Assembly: GCA_017397925.1 (NCBI GenBank)
Contig: JAFQHO010000052.1
Location: 48,142-112,141 of the forward strand
Source of the DNA: Ruminococcus sp.
Lineage (GTDB): Bacteria > Bacillota > Clostridia > Oscillospirales > Ruminococcaceae
Length of the DNA stretch: 64,000 bases
Direction: 5' to 3'
In this document: positions 52,648 to 61,839 of the stretch, in pieces
Layout of the letters: every line of letters begins with the position of its first letter
Numbering within the stretch: position 1 is the first letter of the stretch
The notes under the pieces: model-generated
The model's input: only the letters and a program-made list of their open reading frames with translations
What the model was told of the DNA's origin: nothing
The model's database searches: none
Position numbers and translations under genes: made by a program

Positions 52648-53221
52648 ATGTAACCTCCTCGTTGCTAAGAACAAGGTCGATAATCTTACTGTAGAAGCCT
52701 GCAGGATTCAGCATTATCTTATCCCCGATAAGCTTTGCCTGCCGCATATCCGGAGCAAATAATTTTAAATCCATTAAATCATTTTTCAGATCGTGGCAGG
52801 TTATACGGATATAACAACCGTTGTCAGCTTCGGTATACTCCACATTGACTTCCTGTTCCATTTTCAACCTTGCAAAATATTTCAGTGCGGCAAGAACAAG
52901 GTTATCACGGTATGATTTTGGAGCATACTTTTTCAGCTCTCTTGCACATATTTCACCCTTTGGCATTAAAAAGTAACATTCCTCACCGTTTTCGTCTGTG
53001 TCAACTTTAATATGTCCATTTTCAAGAAGAAAGCCTATGGAATCTTGATAATAAAAATAATTAACAAGACCTGTAGCTATGAGGATATCATAAAGATGCT
53101 CTGTATTAATTGGCTTGTTTATTTTCTTCATAAGATAGCAAATAAGTATATTCAGCGTAGGAACGTCTTTTATAACTGTATCTGCAAGCTCAGACATTTT
53201 TGTTGTTCTGTCTTTCTGCAA
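52628..53221 (-). CDS. DUF4364-family winged-helix protein
   Basis: 197 residues with a TTG start at 53221 that has an AGGTG site 6 bases upstream; ATG at 53197 and TTG at 53248 are alternatives. N-terminal winged helix (about 10-95; PTLNILICYLMKKINKP, YQDSIGFLLENGHIKV) and an alpha/beta C-terminal part. DUF4364 proteins are widespread in clostridia and are presumed transcription regulators. It is 45 bases downstream of aroC on the same strand. Confidence 0.78.
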   Translation of the reverse strand: MQKDRTTKMSELADTVIKDVPTLNILICYLMKKINKPINTEHLYDILIATGLVNYFYYQDSIGFLLENGHIKVDTDENGEECYFLMPKGEICARELKKYAPKSYRDNLVLAALKYFARLKMEQEVNVEYTEADNGCYIRITCHDLKNDLMDLKLFAPDMRQAKLIGDKIMLNPAGFYSKIIDLVLSNEEVTYDLTDN

Positions 53222-53266
53222 AATTATCACCTCGCATTTTTCACACAAGCTCTGTGCGATATTGCC

Positions 53267-54283
53267 TTAACAAAAATTTGGATAGTCCAACATTGCTGAA
53301 AGGAGTGCTGTATTTACAGCGGATTCTACGTATACAACAGCTTTCGGGACATTGCAGCAGGGGAATGTACCCTTTTTAGGAGGACGGAACGCTGCCTTTA
53401 CAATAATCGGCATACCCGATGATATACCATTAATTAAACCGCCGTGACTATTGGTAGAGGTCATAGAATAGCCCTGTTCCGTTGTATAAGTGATGTCAGC
53501 ATACTGACTTCCCACCATTTCAGCGGAAGAAAATCCTGCACCGAATTCAACTCCCGTAATATCCGGAATTACGAAAAGAAGCTGAGCAATACTATTGGCA
53601 AGTCCCTCAAAAACAGGTGAGCCTACACCTGAAGGGACATTGATTGAAGCACATTCAACTATTCCGCCGAGAGTTTCTCCGCTTTCATCAGCTGCTGAGA
53701 TATCCTCAAGCATTTTCCAGCCGTTTTTGTCATTGATAACAGGAAAATCCTTGAAACGAACGCTGAGTATACCGTCCCTTGTAAGTCTTACTGCGTCATA
53801 CGGATTATCCTTGTTATTATGAATTCGTGCAATGTGACCGCCTGTATAAATACCGCGTCTTTCAAGTATCTGACCGCATACAGCACCTGCAAAGCATAAC
53901 GGCGGAGCGAATATCTCTGCTGTACGGGAATTCTTTTCTGCATCGCAGTAACCTCTGCTGCAAACGGCACCTGTATAATCAGCGTGACCAAAGCGGTAAT
54001 TCTTAGGCTCAGCATCGTCAATTTCCGAGGATTTTGCAATTTTCATTACTGCACACAATGGGCCGCCTGTTGTTCTATCATTGCTGATACCGGACATAAT
54101 ACGTGGCATAGCTATTTTTTCGCTGCCCATAGATTTCGGAGAAAGTCTGCGCAGAAAACGCTCGATTTCAGCAGAGTTGATATATTCTCCCGCAGGCAGT
54201 CCGCTTATAGTTATACCTGCAATTCCACCGCTTTCTTCGCCGAAGCAGGAAACAGATATCTTATTGTTCCATATCAATGACAT
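53267..54283 (-). CDS. aroC: Chorismate synthase (divergent)
   Basis: 338 residues. Chorismate synthase features: start SLIWNNKISVS, RFGHADYTGA with the second active-site His, CFAGAVCGQIL, and a C-terminal PEFGAGF-like VEFGAGFSSAEM and SNSHGGLINGISSGMPI. The N-terminal motif usually GESHG reads GEESG (residues 15-19), so the first conserved active-site His is Ser18. The RxSxRxTA segment is also atypical (KNSRTAEIFAPPL). It overlaps aroA by 23 bases. It is probably still the enzyme that makes chorismate from EPSP, but activity cannot be taken for granted. Confidence 0.85.
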   Translation of the reverse strand: MSLIWNNKISVSCFGEESGGIAGITISGLPAGEYINSAEIERFLRRLSPKSMGSEKIAMPRIMSGISNDRTTGGPLCAVMKIAKSSEIDDAEPKNYRFGHADYTGAVCSRGYCDAEKNSRTAEIFAPPLCFAGAVCGQILERRGIYTGGHIARIHNNKDNPYDAVRLTRDGILSVRFKDFPVINDKNGWKMLEDISAADESGETLGGIVECASINVPSGVGSPVFEGLANSIAQLLFVIPDITGVEFGAGFSSAEMVGSQYADITYTTEQGYSMTSTNSHGGLINGISSGMPIIVKAAFRPPKKGTFPCCNVPKAVVYVESAVNTALLSAMLDYPNFC

Positions 54284-55493
54284 CAGCTTTACCTCCGAGT
54301 CTTACATAGTCCTCGAAAAATGTAGGGTATGATTTTTCAGCAGCCTCTGCACCTTTTATTATAACCTCACCCTTGCAGCAGAGAGCTGCAATAGCTGCTG
54401 CCATAACGATACGATGGTCGCCGTAACTGTCAACAGAACCGCCATTCAATCCATTTGCTGGCTTTATTTCAAGACCGTCAGAGGTAACGGTAACGTTTCC
54501 GCCGAGATTATTCAACATATCTGCACAGGCAGCAAGTCGGTCGCTTTCCTTAATACGAAGCCTTTCTGCATTATAAATAATTGAAGTATCGTTTCCATAA
54601 GCTCCGAGAACGGATAAAATGGGGACAAGGTCAGGAATATCAGAGCAGTCGGCTTTATATCCTGTTATATCACCGTTTTTTAACGTATCTGCAATAATCG
54701 AAGTTATAGCCTTATCACCCTGTACGCTGTCCTCATTAAGGTTGAGAATATTGACATCAGAACCAAGGGCATTGGCAACATAGAAGAAAGCCGCCTGTGA
54801 ATAATCTCCCTCGACACACTCATCAAAAGGAGTATATCGCTGATTTCCTCTGATTGTATAGCCATTTTCAGTTTCGCTTATCTCAATACCAAAACGTCTG
54901 AGGATATCAATAGTAATATCTACATAAGGACGTGATTCAAGATGAGATGTCATAATAATCTCCGAATCTTCCTTAATAAGAGGAAGGGCAAAAAGAAGTC
55001 CTGTTATAAACTGTGATGATACATTGCCTTCTATTTCGTATTTTCCGCCTGTAAGTCTGCCGTTTATTTCATAGGGCATTTCATCAGCACGGAAAGTTAT
55101 GCCGTGTTTTTTCAGCTCGCGCTTGTAAATATCAATCGGGCGCTGAGGAAGTCTGCCGCGTCCGCGAAAAATGGAATCAATACCAAGTGCAGCGGCAACA
55201 GGCATAATAAAACGAAGGGTAGAGCCGCTTTCGTTGCAGTCTATATCGGCAGTTCCGTTTATAGAACCATTTATACCCTTTACAATAACAGCATCATCCT
55301 TGATTTCAAAGGAAGCACCAAGAGCTGTCATAGCTGAAATGGTCGCTTCAATATCTTTTGACATAGTAATGCCCGAAAGCCTTGAAATACCGTCAGCAAG
55401 AGCTGCACATATAACCGCTCTGTGAGCACAGCTTTTTGAGGCAGGTATGCTTAAATCTCCTTTAAGTAGGGAGGGACTTATTCTGATATCCAT
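54261..55493 (-). CDS. aroA: EPSP synthase (3-phosphoshikimate 1-carboxyvinyltransferase)
   Basis: 410 residues: LSIPASKSCAHRAVICAALADG near the start (substrate-binding Lys and Arg), CNESGSTLRFIMPV, YEIEGNVSSQFITGLLFALP, DYSQAAFFYVAN and SDRLAACADMLNNLG. It transfers enolpyruvate to shikimate-3-phosphate. The Gly-Ala pattern near the PEP site (ESGSTLRF) is a normal class II-like layout. It lies 3 bases after aroB and overlaps aroC. Confidence 0.95.
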   Translation of the reverse strand: MDIRISPSLLKGDLSIPASKSCAHRAVICAALADGISRLSGITMSKDIEATISAMTALGASFEIKDDAVIVKGINGSINGTADIDCNESGSTLRFIMPVAAALGIDSIFRGRGRLPQRPIDIYKRELKKHGITFRADEMPYEINGRLTGGKYEIEGNVSSQFITGLLFALPLIKEDSEIIMTSHLESRPYVDITIDILRRFGIEISETENGYTIRGNQRYTPFDECVEGDYSQAAFFYVANALGSDVNILNLNEDSVQGDKAITSIIADTLKNGDITGYKADCSDIPDLVPILSVLGAYGNDTSIIYNAERLRIKESDRLAACADMLNNLGGNVTVTSDGLEIKPANGLNGGSVDSYGDHRIVMAAAIAALCCKGEVIIKGAEAAEKSYPTFFEDYVRLGGKADVIDMEQ

Positions 55494-55496
55494 AAT

Positions 55497-56549
55497 TTAA
55501 CCCTCCATAAGGCGGAAGAAATCCGCTGTAGTTGTTTTTCTGATTTCAGCATTTCCTATTTCAGGACATACAATATAGCTTATTGAGCTTGATTCACACT
55601 TCTTATCCTTGGCACAGAAGGGAAGAAGCTCATTCATAGGCGCTTCTGTAGAAATGGGAAGCTTGTACGCTTCAACGCATTTTTCAAGACGCATCACTAT
55701 ATCAGAATCGCAGAAACGACGGGTAATCATACACATACCTGCCGCTACTCCCATACCGTGGGTGTAGTTGGTATAATTGTGCCAACCCTCTACTGCGTGG
55801 CCAAGGGTATGTCCGAAGTTTAAAATCATACGTTCACCCTTGTCAAATTCGTCATTTTCAACTACCTGCCGCTTTATATCAATGCAGGTATAAACGATAT
55901 CGTCCATAACCTCGTGTATATTGCTGATATTTCGGGTTTCGCAGACTTCAAACAAGTTCTTGTCGCGAATCATGCCATACTTGATAACCTCAGCCATACC
56001 GCAGGCGAGTTCTTCCTCGGGGAGTGTTTTTAGAGTATCGCTGTCACAGATGACAAGAGCAGGCTGCTTGAAAGCTCCGACGAGGTTTTTTCCTCCGGGT
56101 ATGTCCACAGCTGTTTTTCCGCCTACAGAGGAATCTACCTGTGCAAGCAGGGTGGTGGGAATCTGCACAAATTCTATGCCTCTGAGGAATGACGCTGCAG
56201 CAAAACCTGTAATATCACCGACAACGCCTCCGCCAAGAGCTATAAGGAAATCGCTTCTTGTAATGCCTTTTTCGCAGAGAAAATCAAAAATATTACCAAG
56301 AGTATGAAGATTCTTTGATTGTTCACCGTGGGGGAACACGAATATATCAGCTGAAATACCTGATTTTTCCAGACTTTTTGTAAGTGCTTCCGAGTACAGT
56401 TTGTCCACTGTATCATCTGTAACAATTACAGCTTTTTTGGAATTTATAACGGCAGAGATAAGTTCCCCGCTTTTTTTCAGGCTGCCTCTTTCGATATGTA
56501 CATCGTAAGGACGGCTTGTACCAACTCTGATATATTTCAAAGAAATCAC
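55497..56549 (-). CDS. aroB: 3-dehydroquinate synthase
   Basis: A 350-residue NAD-dependent, zinc-dependent enzyme converting DAHP to dehydroquinate. Motifs: FPHGEQSKNLHTL, ALGGGVVGDITGFAAASFLRG, PTTLLAQVDSSVGGKTAVD, zinc ligands in AEVIKYG, NFGHTLGHAVE and GMGVAAGMCMI. It is the first gene of aroB-aroA-aroC, directly behind a consensus promoter. Confidence 0.96.
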   Translation of the reverse strand: MISLKYIRVGTSRPYDVHIERGSLKKSGELISAVINSKKAVIVTDDTVDKLYSEALTKSLEKSGISADIFVFPHGEQSKNLHTLGNIFDFLCEKGITRSDFLIALGGGVVGDITGFAAASFLRGIEFVQIPTTLLAQVDSSVGGKTAVDIPGGKNLVGAFKQPALVICDSDTLKTLPEEELACGMAEVIKYGMIRDKNLFEVCETRNISNIHEVMDDIVYTCIDIKRQVVENDEFDKGERMILNFGHTLGHAVEGWHNYTNYTHGMGVAAGMCMITRRFCDSDIVMRLEKCVEAYKLPISTEAPMNELLPFCAKDKKCESSSISYIVCPEIGNAEIRKTTTADFFRLMEG

Positions 56550-56578
56550 GCTCCGTATTTTATAGTATTACCTTTATA

Positions 56579-56607
56579 ATTATATCATAAGCGGCAAATC
56601 TTGTCAA
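56579..56607 (-). promoter_or_regulatory. Promoter of the aro operon
   Basis: Minus strand: TTGACA (56607-56602), 17-base spacer, TATAAT (56584-56579). Confidence 0.8.
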
Positions 56608-56721
56608 GGCGTTTTTGTGCAAAAGCACGAAAAATAACAAGTCAGAATAAGATAAAATGGGGTATAAAATGTGTGATTTTGCTGAAAATGTGACAGATTT
56701 GAAAAAATTTTCATTTTGCTA

Positions 56722-56750
56722 TGGACAAATCATAAAAAATGTTGTATAAT
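56722..56750 (+). promoter_or_regulatory. Promoter of the foldase-like lipoprotein gene
   Basis: TGGACA at 56722-56727, 17-base spacer, TATAAT at 56745-56750. Confidence 0.7.
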
Positions 56751-56827
56751 AAAAAGGCATATGAAAATTATAGGAACTGAAAACTATCGTTCCAATTAAA
56801 TTTTAATATATCGGAGGCAGAAATACA

Positions 56828-58066
56828 ATGAAAACTATCAAGAAAATCACAGCTGTTACAGCAGCTCTTACACTTGCATCATCACTTGCAAGCTGTACAC
56901 CTTCTATCGGCGGAGGTTCCCAGACTGCAGTTACTATAGGCGGACATGATATCCCCTCAGGCGTATTTATTTACTACACACTTCAGGGCTACAGCGAAGC
57001 TTCTGCTATCATTCAGGGCGAAAATACTACTGCTCCTGAGAAAGATGAAATCAGAAACGCTAATATTGATAATATTGATTCCACAAGCTGGATTCAGAAC
57101 AAGGCTACAGAGTATTGTACTGATTTTGCAGGCATTGTGAATGAGTTTGAAGCTATTGGTGGTAAGCTTACTGCTGAGCAGCTTGATGAGGCTGAGGAAA
57201 TGGCTCAGTATTATTATTCAATGGATCCCAGACTTCCTGAAAACGGTGTAAGTCTTGATTCAATGCTTGAAATTGCAAAAAGCACTTATATGGAGCAGGA
57301 AATCTTCAAGCACTACTATGATTTTGACGGTGAAAAAGGCTGTTCAGAAGAAGAACTCAAGGATTATTTCGACGAAAACTTTGCTCGTATAAAGTATGTA
57401 TCAATCAGTCTTAAGGATGAAAGCGGCGAAAAGGTTTCTCCCGAAAAGGAAAGAGAGCTTCGTAAAATGGCTGCTGATTATGCAAAGCAGGTTAACGCTA
57501 AAACAGGCGATCTCAATAAAATGCATGAGCTTGACGCTGTAAGCGAGGATTACGATGAATACGTTGCTGCTAATACAACAACAGCTGAGGGTGAAACTAC
57601 AACAACTACAACTACAACAACAGCTGCAACTGATGAGGTAACAACAACTACTACAACTGACCCTTATGCTAATGAAAGACTCATTCAGAAGTATACTACA
57701 ACAACTGCTGCTGAAACAAGCACCGAAACCGAAACAGAAGCAGCTGAGGAGTCAGAGACAGATAAGAATACAAGACTTTTCAACGAATTTATCTTCAATA
57801 AGCTTACCACAGGCAAGGCTGAGGTCTATGACTTCAGCGAGGATACAATTTACGTTGTTCTCAGAGCTGATCTCCGTGAGCGTATGACTGAGGATGACTA
57901 CTGGAGCGAGGATTATATTGCTAATATCCAGTCTATCAAGTACTATGATGAATTTATCAAATTCCTTGATGAAAAGACAAACGTCCTTGAAATTGAGAAA
58001 AATAAGTCAGCTTACAGAAGATATGAACCCTTTAAGCTTGAACTTGATGCTTCTACAGGTGCATAA
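56828..58066 (+). CDS. Lipoprotein resembling SurA/PrsA-type foldases
   Basis: 412 residues with a lipoprotein signal (lipobox near ASSLASC at about 16-22). A helical SurA-N-like part follows (about 30-200), including the pair IGGHDIPSGVFIYYT and EEELKDYFDENFARIKYVSISL, which is typical of parvulin/SurA-type foldases. A Thr/Glu-rich insert (about 250-310) interrupts it. The C terminus (about 320-400) is charged and helical. It is probably an extracytoplasmic chaperone or foldase; no parvulin active site is obvious. CGGAGG precedes the start. Confidence 0.75.
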   Translation: MKTIKKITAVTAALTLASSLASCTPSIGGGSQTAVTIGGHDIPSGVFIYYTLQGYSEASAIIQGENTTAPEKDEIRNANIDNIDSTSWIQNKATEYCTDFAGIVNEFEAIGGKLTAEQLDEAEEMAQYYYSMDPRLPENGVSLDSMLEIAKSTYMEQEIFKHYYDFDGEKGCSEEELKDYFDENFARIKYVSISLKDESGEKVSPEKERELRKMAADYAKQVNAKTGDLNKMHELDAVSEDYDEYVAANTTTAEGETTTTTTTTTAATDEVTTTTTTDPYANERLIQKYTTTTAAETSTETETEAAEESETDKNTRLFNEFIFNKLTTGKAEVYDFSEDTIYVVLRADLRERMTEDDYWSEDYIANIQSIKYYDEFIKFLDEKTNVLEIEKNKSAYRRYEPFKLELDASTGA

Positions 58067-58075
58067 ATAATTTTT

Positions 58076-58105
58076 ACGGCTCTCCGATTATGGGGAGCCG
58101 TTTTA
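58076..58105. terminator. Terminator between convergent genes
   Basis: 10-bp stem ACGGCTCTCC/GGGGAGCCGT (one wobble) followed by TTTTAT. Confidence 0.75.
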
Positions 58106-58107
58106 TA

Positions 58108-59244
58108 TCATCGATACAAAGCGTATCCATCGGAAATTTCAGAAGCATTCACAAGCTCTGTCTGGCGTTTTATAATATCATCATTTTCGATCCATTCGTT
58201 TTCCCCTGAAATCCCTGCCCATTTGTCGTATTTCCCCTCTTTATACCGGGCAAGGCCGATTATAAGGTCAACATTGCCGTTTTCTGCGAATTCCTCCCAC
58301 CTGCTGAGTGTTTCCTCAAAAGGGCATACTTCGTTTTCAAATCCGTAATATATCTGAGGGACGATATAATCGGCGTAGCCTGTATTTCTCGTCCACAGCT
58401 CCACATCGGCATATTGCGTGTTATAGTCAGCATCTATATTTCCCTGTGGGCTTATTCCGAATTTCAGTCTGCTGTCGTAGCTTTTTACAGTATTATACAA
58501 GGTCTGTACCATTTCTGTGATTTTTTCTCTTCGCCAATCTTCAAGTACTGAGCCTTTGGATGAATAAAACTCATTTAAATCAATTTCTGTTACAGCTTTC
58601 GGATAAAAATAATCGTCTATATGTATGCCGTCAACCTCATAATTTTCAATTATTTCCTGCACGGTCTGGCTGAGGAGATGATTTACAGCGTGATATATGG
58701 GATTAAGATACCAACGGTTATCCGAAAGAATTACCATAGGACTCTCTGTATCTATCCATTGTTTAACTATATAACTATCGGGAAGTGTTTCCATTTTTTC
58801 CGCGGTTTGCATTCGATAGGGATTAATCCAGCCGTGAACGGATATATTCATAGAATGAGCAACATCAAGGACTATTTTTAATGGGTCATAATCGCCGTCA
58901 TAAAATTGACCTTTTGGGTATATTTCTGAATTGTAGTACGCGTCGCCTTCGGGGTGAATGTGGAAATATATTGTATTTATACCGTTTTGTGATGCCTCTG
59001 TAAGCATTTCGGTTATTGCCGCAGTAAATTCATCCTCTGTTCTGCCCTGCATATATTCAGGAAAATCAACATATGGAAACCAGGTTGCCCTCTGTTTTTC
59101 AAAGTTAAGAGGAGTATATGTATTTTCCTGCTGAATAATCGGATAGGTTGACGATACATCGGTGTTTACTTCCGAATTCAGATTGTAAGAACAGCCTGTA
59201 AGTATTAATAACGTCATTATCATAAGTATGAATGTCTTTTTCAT
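58108..59244 (-). CDS. GHL10/YngK-like glycoside hydrolase lipoprotein
   Basis: 378 residues. Lipoprotein signal with lipobox LTGC (about 15-18). A TIM-barrel domain of the glycosyl-hydrolase-like 10 family (PF02638) follows: ATWFPYVDFPEYMQGR, ISVHGWINPYRM, VDGIHIDDYFYP with the catalytic acids, FGISPQGNID and VPQIYYGFEN. These enzymes are linked to peptidoglycan or oligosaccharide hydrolysis. It is anchored outside the membrane. Own terminator and a promoter region shared divergently with the PBP gene. Confidence 0.87.
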   Translation of the reverse strand: MKKTFILMIMTLLILTGCSYNLNSEVNTDVSSTYPIIQQENTYTPLNFEKQRATWFPYVDFPEYMQGRTEDEFTAAITEMLTEASQNGINTIYFHIHPEGDAYYNSEIYPKGQFYDGDYDPLKIVLDVAHSMNISVHGWINPYRMQTAEKMETLPDSYIVKQWIDTESPMVILSDNRWYLNPIYHAVNHLLSQTVQEIIENYEVDGIHIDDYFYPKAVTEIDLNEFYSSKGSVLEDWRREKITEMVQTLYNTVKSYDSRLKFGISPQGNIDADYNTQYADVELWTRNTGYADYIVPQIYYGFENEVCPFEETLSRWEEFAENGNVDLIIGLARYKEGKYDKWAGISGENEWIENDDIIKRQTELVNASEISDGYALYR

Positions 59245-59387
59245 TATATTACCTCTTTCATTTTTTAGTTATGGGAATCCCCATTATATTATATGCAAAA
59301 GGTTTCAGAAATATTACAATTTTTTCTAAAAAATTTTTTTGGCTATAAATAGCGGATTTTTATTCATACTTCATATTTCTTCACGTA

Positions 59388-59416
59388 TTGACACAAAATG
59401 ATATTTAATGTATAAT
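59388..59416 (+). promoter_or_regulatory. Promoter of the PBP gene
   Basis: TTGACA at 59388-59393, 17-base spacer, TATAAT at 59411-59416. Confidence 0.8.
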
Positions 59417-59444
59417 ATAAATATATTATTATGGAGCTGATTAA

Positions 59445-60935
59445 ATGAAATTCAATTCAAAAAGATATATTGCAGGTGTGGCAGCTTTAATGTCAATGAC
59501 TGCTATGACCTCCTGCGGAACTGTTGTTCAGAAAGTGGATTCTCCTGCAATCAGTACAGGTATTGCTTCAAAAGGTGACTCTGTATCCACTGTCGTATCA
59601 ACTGAAACTGCAACTGTCCCTCCTGAAACCGAAACATCTGTTGCAGAAACAAAGCCTGCTACTGCTTCCTCAGATAAGGTAATGCGCGGCAATCTCTACG
59701 ATGCTGACGGAGATTTGCTTATGTTCAGCGAAATTGACGAAAACGGCAAGGAAGTCCGCATGACAAATGATGCCAATAAAGTAGCATTTGCCAATGTTCT
59801 AAATGAAATGTCAGAGGGTATTGACCTTACCCTCGATAAAACTCTACGTGTACCTAACCCCACAGCAGTTGAGGGCGGCGATTACGGACAGAGCATTCAG
59901 CTTACCTTTGACGCAGATACACAGAATGCCGTGTATAACTATATGGCTGAAAAAAATTTAAAAGGTGCGGCTGTGGTTATGAGAAGCGACGGTTCGATTA
60001 TGGCACAGGTATCTTATCCTTCATATGACCCCGATTTATACTATGGCGTTGAAACAGAGGAAGACCTCGCCTGGGGCACATATGGTAACAAGGCATTTCA
60101 AAATTTTCCTCCCGGTTCCTGCTTTAAAATTATGTCTGAAGTTATCGCAGATAAGCACGGTATATACTCCCTTCACGATGAGGGTGAATGGAAGTTTGAC
60201 GGTGTTTCAATCGTTAACTGGGACCACGATACCAACGGTGGTTATCCTATGGAAAGAAGCCTTTATTCTGCTTTTGTGAATTCAAGTAACATCTTTTTCG
60301 CAAGAGCTTTCGACCAGATTGGTCAGGAGGCTGTTCTCAACGATCTTAATACTATATTCCATTTTGGAACGGATATTGAGTGCGATTTCGGTGTAATAGG
60401 AAATAATATTGAAATTTATTGCAATGATGATTTAAGACGTACTGCTTTCGGTCAGTCATACACACTGACTTGTCCGATTTACCTTGCGGCACTGGGCAGA
60501 GAAGCTGTATACGGTGATATGGTGCGTCCTTTTGTAGTGAAAAATGTTGTTGATACTAATGATTTTGATACTATAGTTGAAACAGGCTCAAAATCCAATG
60601 ATGTTATTGCATCAATTCCAACTGAGTGCAGGAAAAACCTTCTTGACGGTATGAAGGGTGTTGCAAGCGGTCTTGGAGTTTCGGTTCCCGCAGGGTATGA
60701 ATTCTATGCAAAAACAGGTACTGCTGAAACATGGGAAAATGATTTCCTTTACATAACAGGCATTGTTAAAAACACATCCGATGACGGAAACGGAGTATAT
60801 ACTGATTACAATGACTATAATGGTTCATATATCATTGCAATGCAGTTAAGAAACCCTGAATATTTCGGTTTCAGCTTTGCAAGTCATTCTTCTTCAGTTT
60901 ACCAGGGAATTGTTAACGCAGTTTTAAATAGCTGA
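59445..60935 (+). CDS. Penicillin-binding protein, transpeptidase domain
   Basis: 496 residues. A lipoprotein-like N terminus (AMTSC at 20-24) and a Thr/Ser/Glu linker (about 30-78) precede a short dimerisation-like part (RGNLYDADGDLL, 81-92). The transpeptidase domain has the active Ser225-xx-Lys228 in FPPGSCFKIM, SxN at 280-282 (NSSNIFF) and KTG in FYAKTGTAET. It resembles a cut-down class B PBP in which the membrane anchor is a lipid rather than a helix. It should cross-link peptidoglycan and be beta-lactam sensitive. GGAG precedes the start. Confidence 0.87.
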   Translation: MKFNSKRYIAGVAALMSMTAMTSCGTVVQKVDSPAISTGIASKGDSVSTVVSTETATVPPETETSVAETKPATASSDKVMRGNLYDADGDLLMFSEIDENGKEVRMTNDANKVAFANVLNEMSEGIDLTLDKTLRVPNPTAVEGGDYGQSIQLTFDADTQNAVYNYMAEKNLKGAAVVMRSDGSIMAQVSYPSYDPDLYYGVETEEDLAWGTYGNKAFQNFPPGSCFKIMSEVIADKHGIYSLHDEGEWKFDGVSIVNWDHDTNGGYPMERSLYSAFVNSSNIFFARAFDQIGQEAVLNDLNTIFHFGTDIECDFGVIGNNIEIYCNDDLRRTAFGQSYTLTCPIYLAALGREAVYGDMVRPFVVKNVVDTNDFDTIVETGSKSNDVIASIPTECRKNLLDGMKGVASGLGVSVPAGYEFYAKTGTAETWENDFLYITGIVKNTSDDGNGVYTDYNDYNGSYIIAMQLRNPEYFGFSFASHSSSVYQGIVNAVLNS

Positions 60936-60965
60936 TATTATACTGCAACAGAAAAGGGGGATTTT

Positions 60966-61724
60966 ATGCTGCACAAAATGAAATTGAAAAAAGCACCATT
61001 TGAAAAAATCAGCGACGGTAGAAAGACCGTTGAACTTCGGCTTAATGATGAAAAACGTCAAAAGGTGCAAGTAGGGGATTATATTGAGTTTACATTAATA
61101 GATGACAGTAAACAGAAAATGACTGTTCGCGTAACAGCTCTCCACAATTATGACAGTTTTCAGCATCTTTATGCTGATATTCCTAAAGAAAAAATTGGAT
61201 ATGGCAAAAATGATATTGTCAATCCGAACCATATGGATGAGTTTTACTCACGTGAGGAACAGGAAAAATATGGTGTTCTCGGAATAGAAATAAGACTTAC
61301 GGATTTACAGAAATTTATTGATGCACAAGAAAACGGATATATGTTATGTTCAGACTATAAAACTGCTCTTGCAGAAATAAAAAACGGCAGAAAAAATACC
61401 CATTGGATATGGTATGTATTTCCGCAGATTGCCGGTCTTGGACAAAGCGGTACAACAGTTCATTTTGCAATAAAGGATAAAGGCGAAGCTTTGGATTATT
61501 TGGCTCATCCCATACTCGGAGATAGGCTGAAAGAAATTTCACGGGCACTGCTCGACCTTGATTGTAATGACCTTATGACTATTCTTGATAAAGTGGATGC
61601 ATTAAAACTGCGGTCTTGTATGACTCTTTTTATGGAAGCAGCTCCATATGAGGATATTTTCCGACAGGTTATTGATAAATACTGTATGGGTATGCAGGAT
61701 AGCCTGACTCTTGAAAAATTATAA
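60966..61724 (+). CDS. ASCH domain fused to DUF1810 domain
   Basis: 252 residues. Residues about 1-110 form an ASCH (PUA-like) domain: MKLKKAPFEKISDGRKTVELRL and VQVGDYIEFTL, ending VLGIEIRLTD. Residues about 112-252 are DUF1810: LQKFIDAQENGYMLCSDY, HWIWYVFPQIAGLGQS, YLAHPILGDRLKEISRALL and DALKLRSCMTLF. ASCH domains bind RNA or nucleotides; DUF1810 has no settled function. The fusion hints at action on a nucleotide or modified RNA. GGGGG lies before the start; 30 bases after the PBP gene. Confidence 0.85.
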   Translation: MLHKMKLKKAPFEKISDGRKTVELRLNDEKRQKVQVGDYIEFTLIDDSKQKMTVRVTALHNYDSFQHLYADIPKEKIGYGKNDIVNPNHMDEFYSREEQEKYGVLGIEIRLTDLQKFIDAQENGYMLCSDYKTALAEIKNGRKNTHWIWYVFPQIAGLGQSGTTVHFAIKDKGEALDYLAHPILGDRLKEISRALLDLDCNDLMTILDKVDALKLRSCMTLFMEAAPYEDIFRQVIDKYCMGMQDSLTLEKL

Positions 61725-61794
61725 TGTAACCTCTAAATACTTCTTCACAGTCTGATTACACTCGTGTTCTGTTTTTTAGAAACACATATTATAC

Positions 61795-61817
61795 CACCGC
61801 ACATTATACGTGCGGTG
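61795..61817 (+). repeat. ACCGCAC/GTGCGGT hairpin before surE
   Basis: 8-bp stem CACCGCAC/GTGCGGTG with a 7-base loop, 22 bases before the surE start. It shares its core with the hairpins at 9298 and 40572. Could be a terminator for the upstream gene or a leader element. Confidence 0.5.
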
Positions 61818-61839
61818 TTGCTTTAGCGAGGTTTTATTT

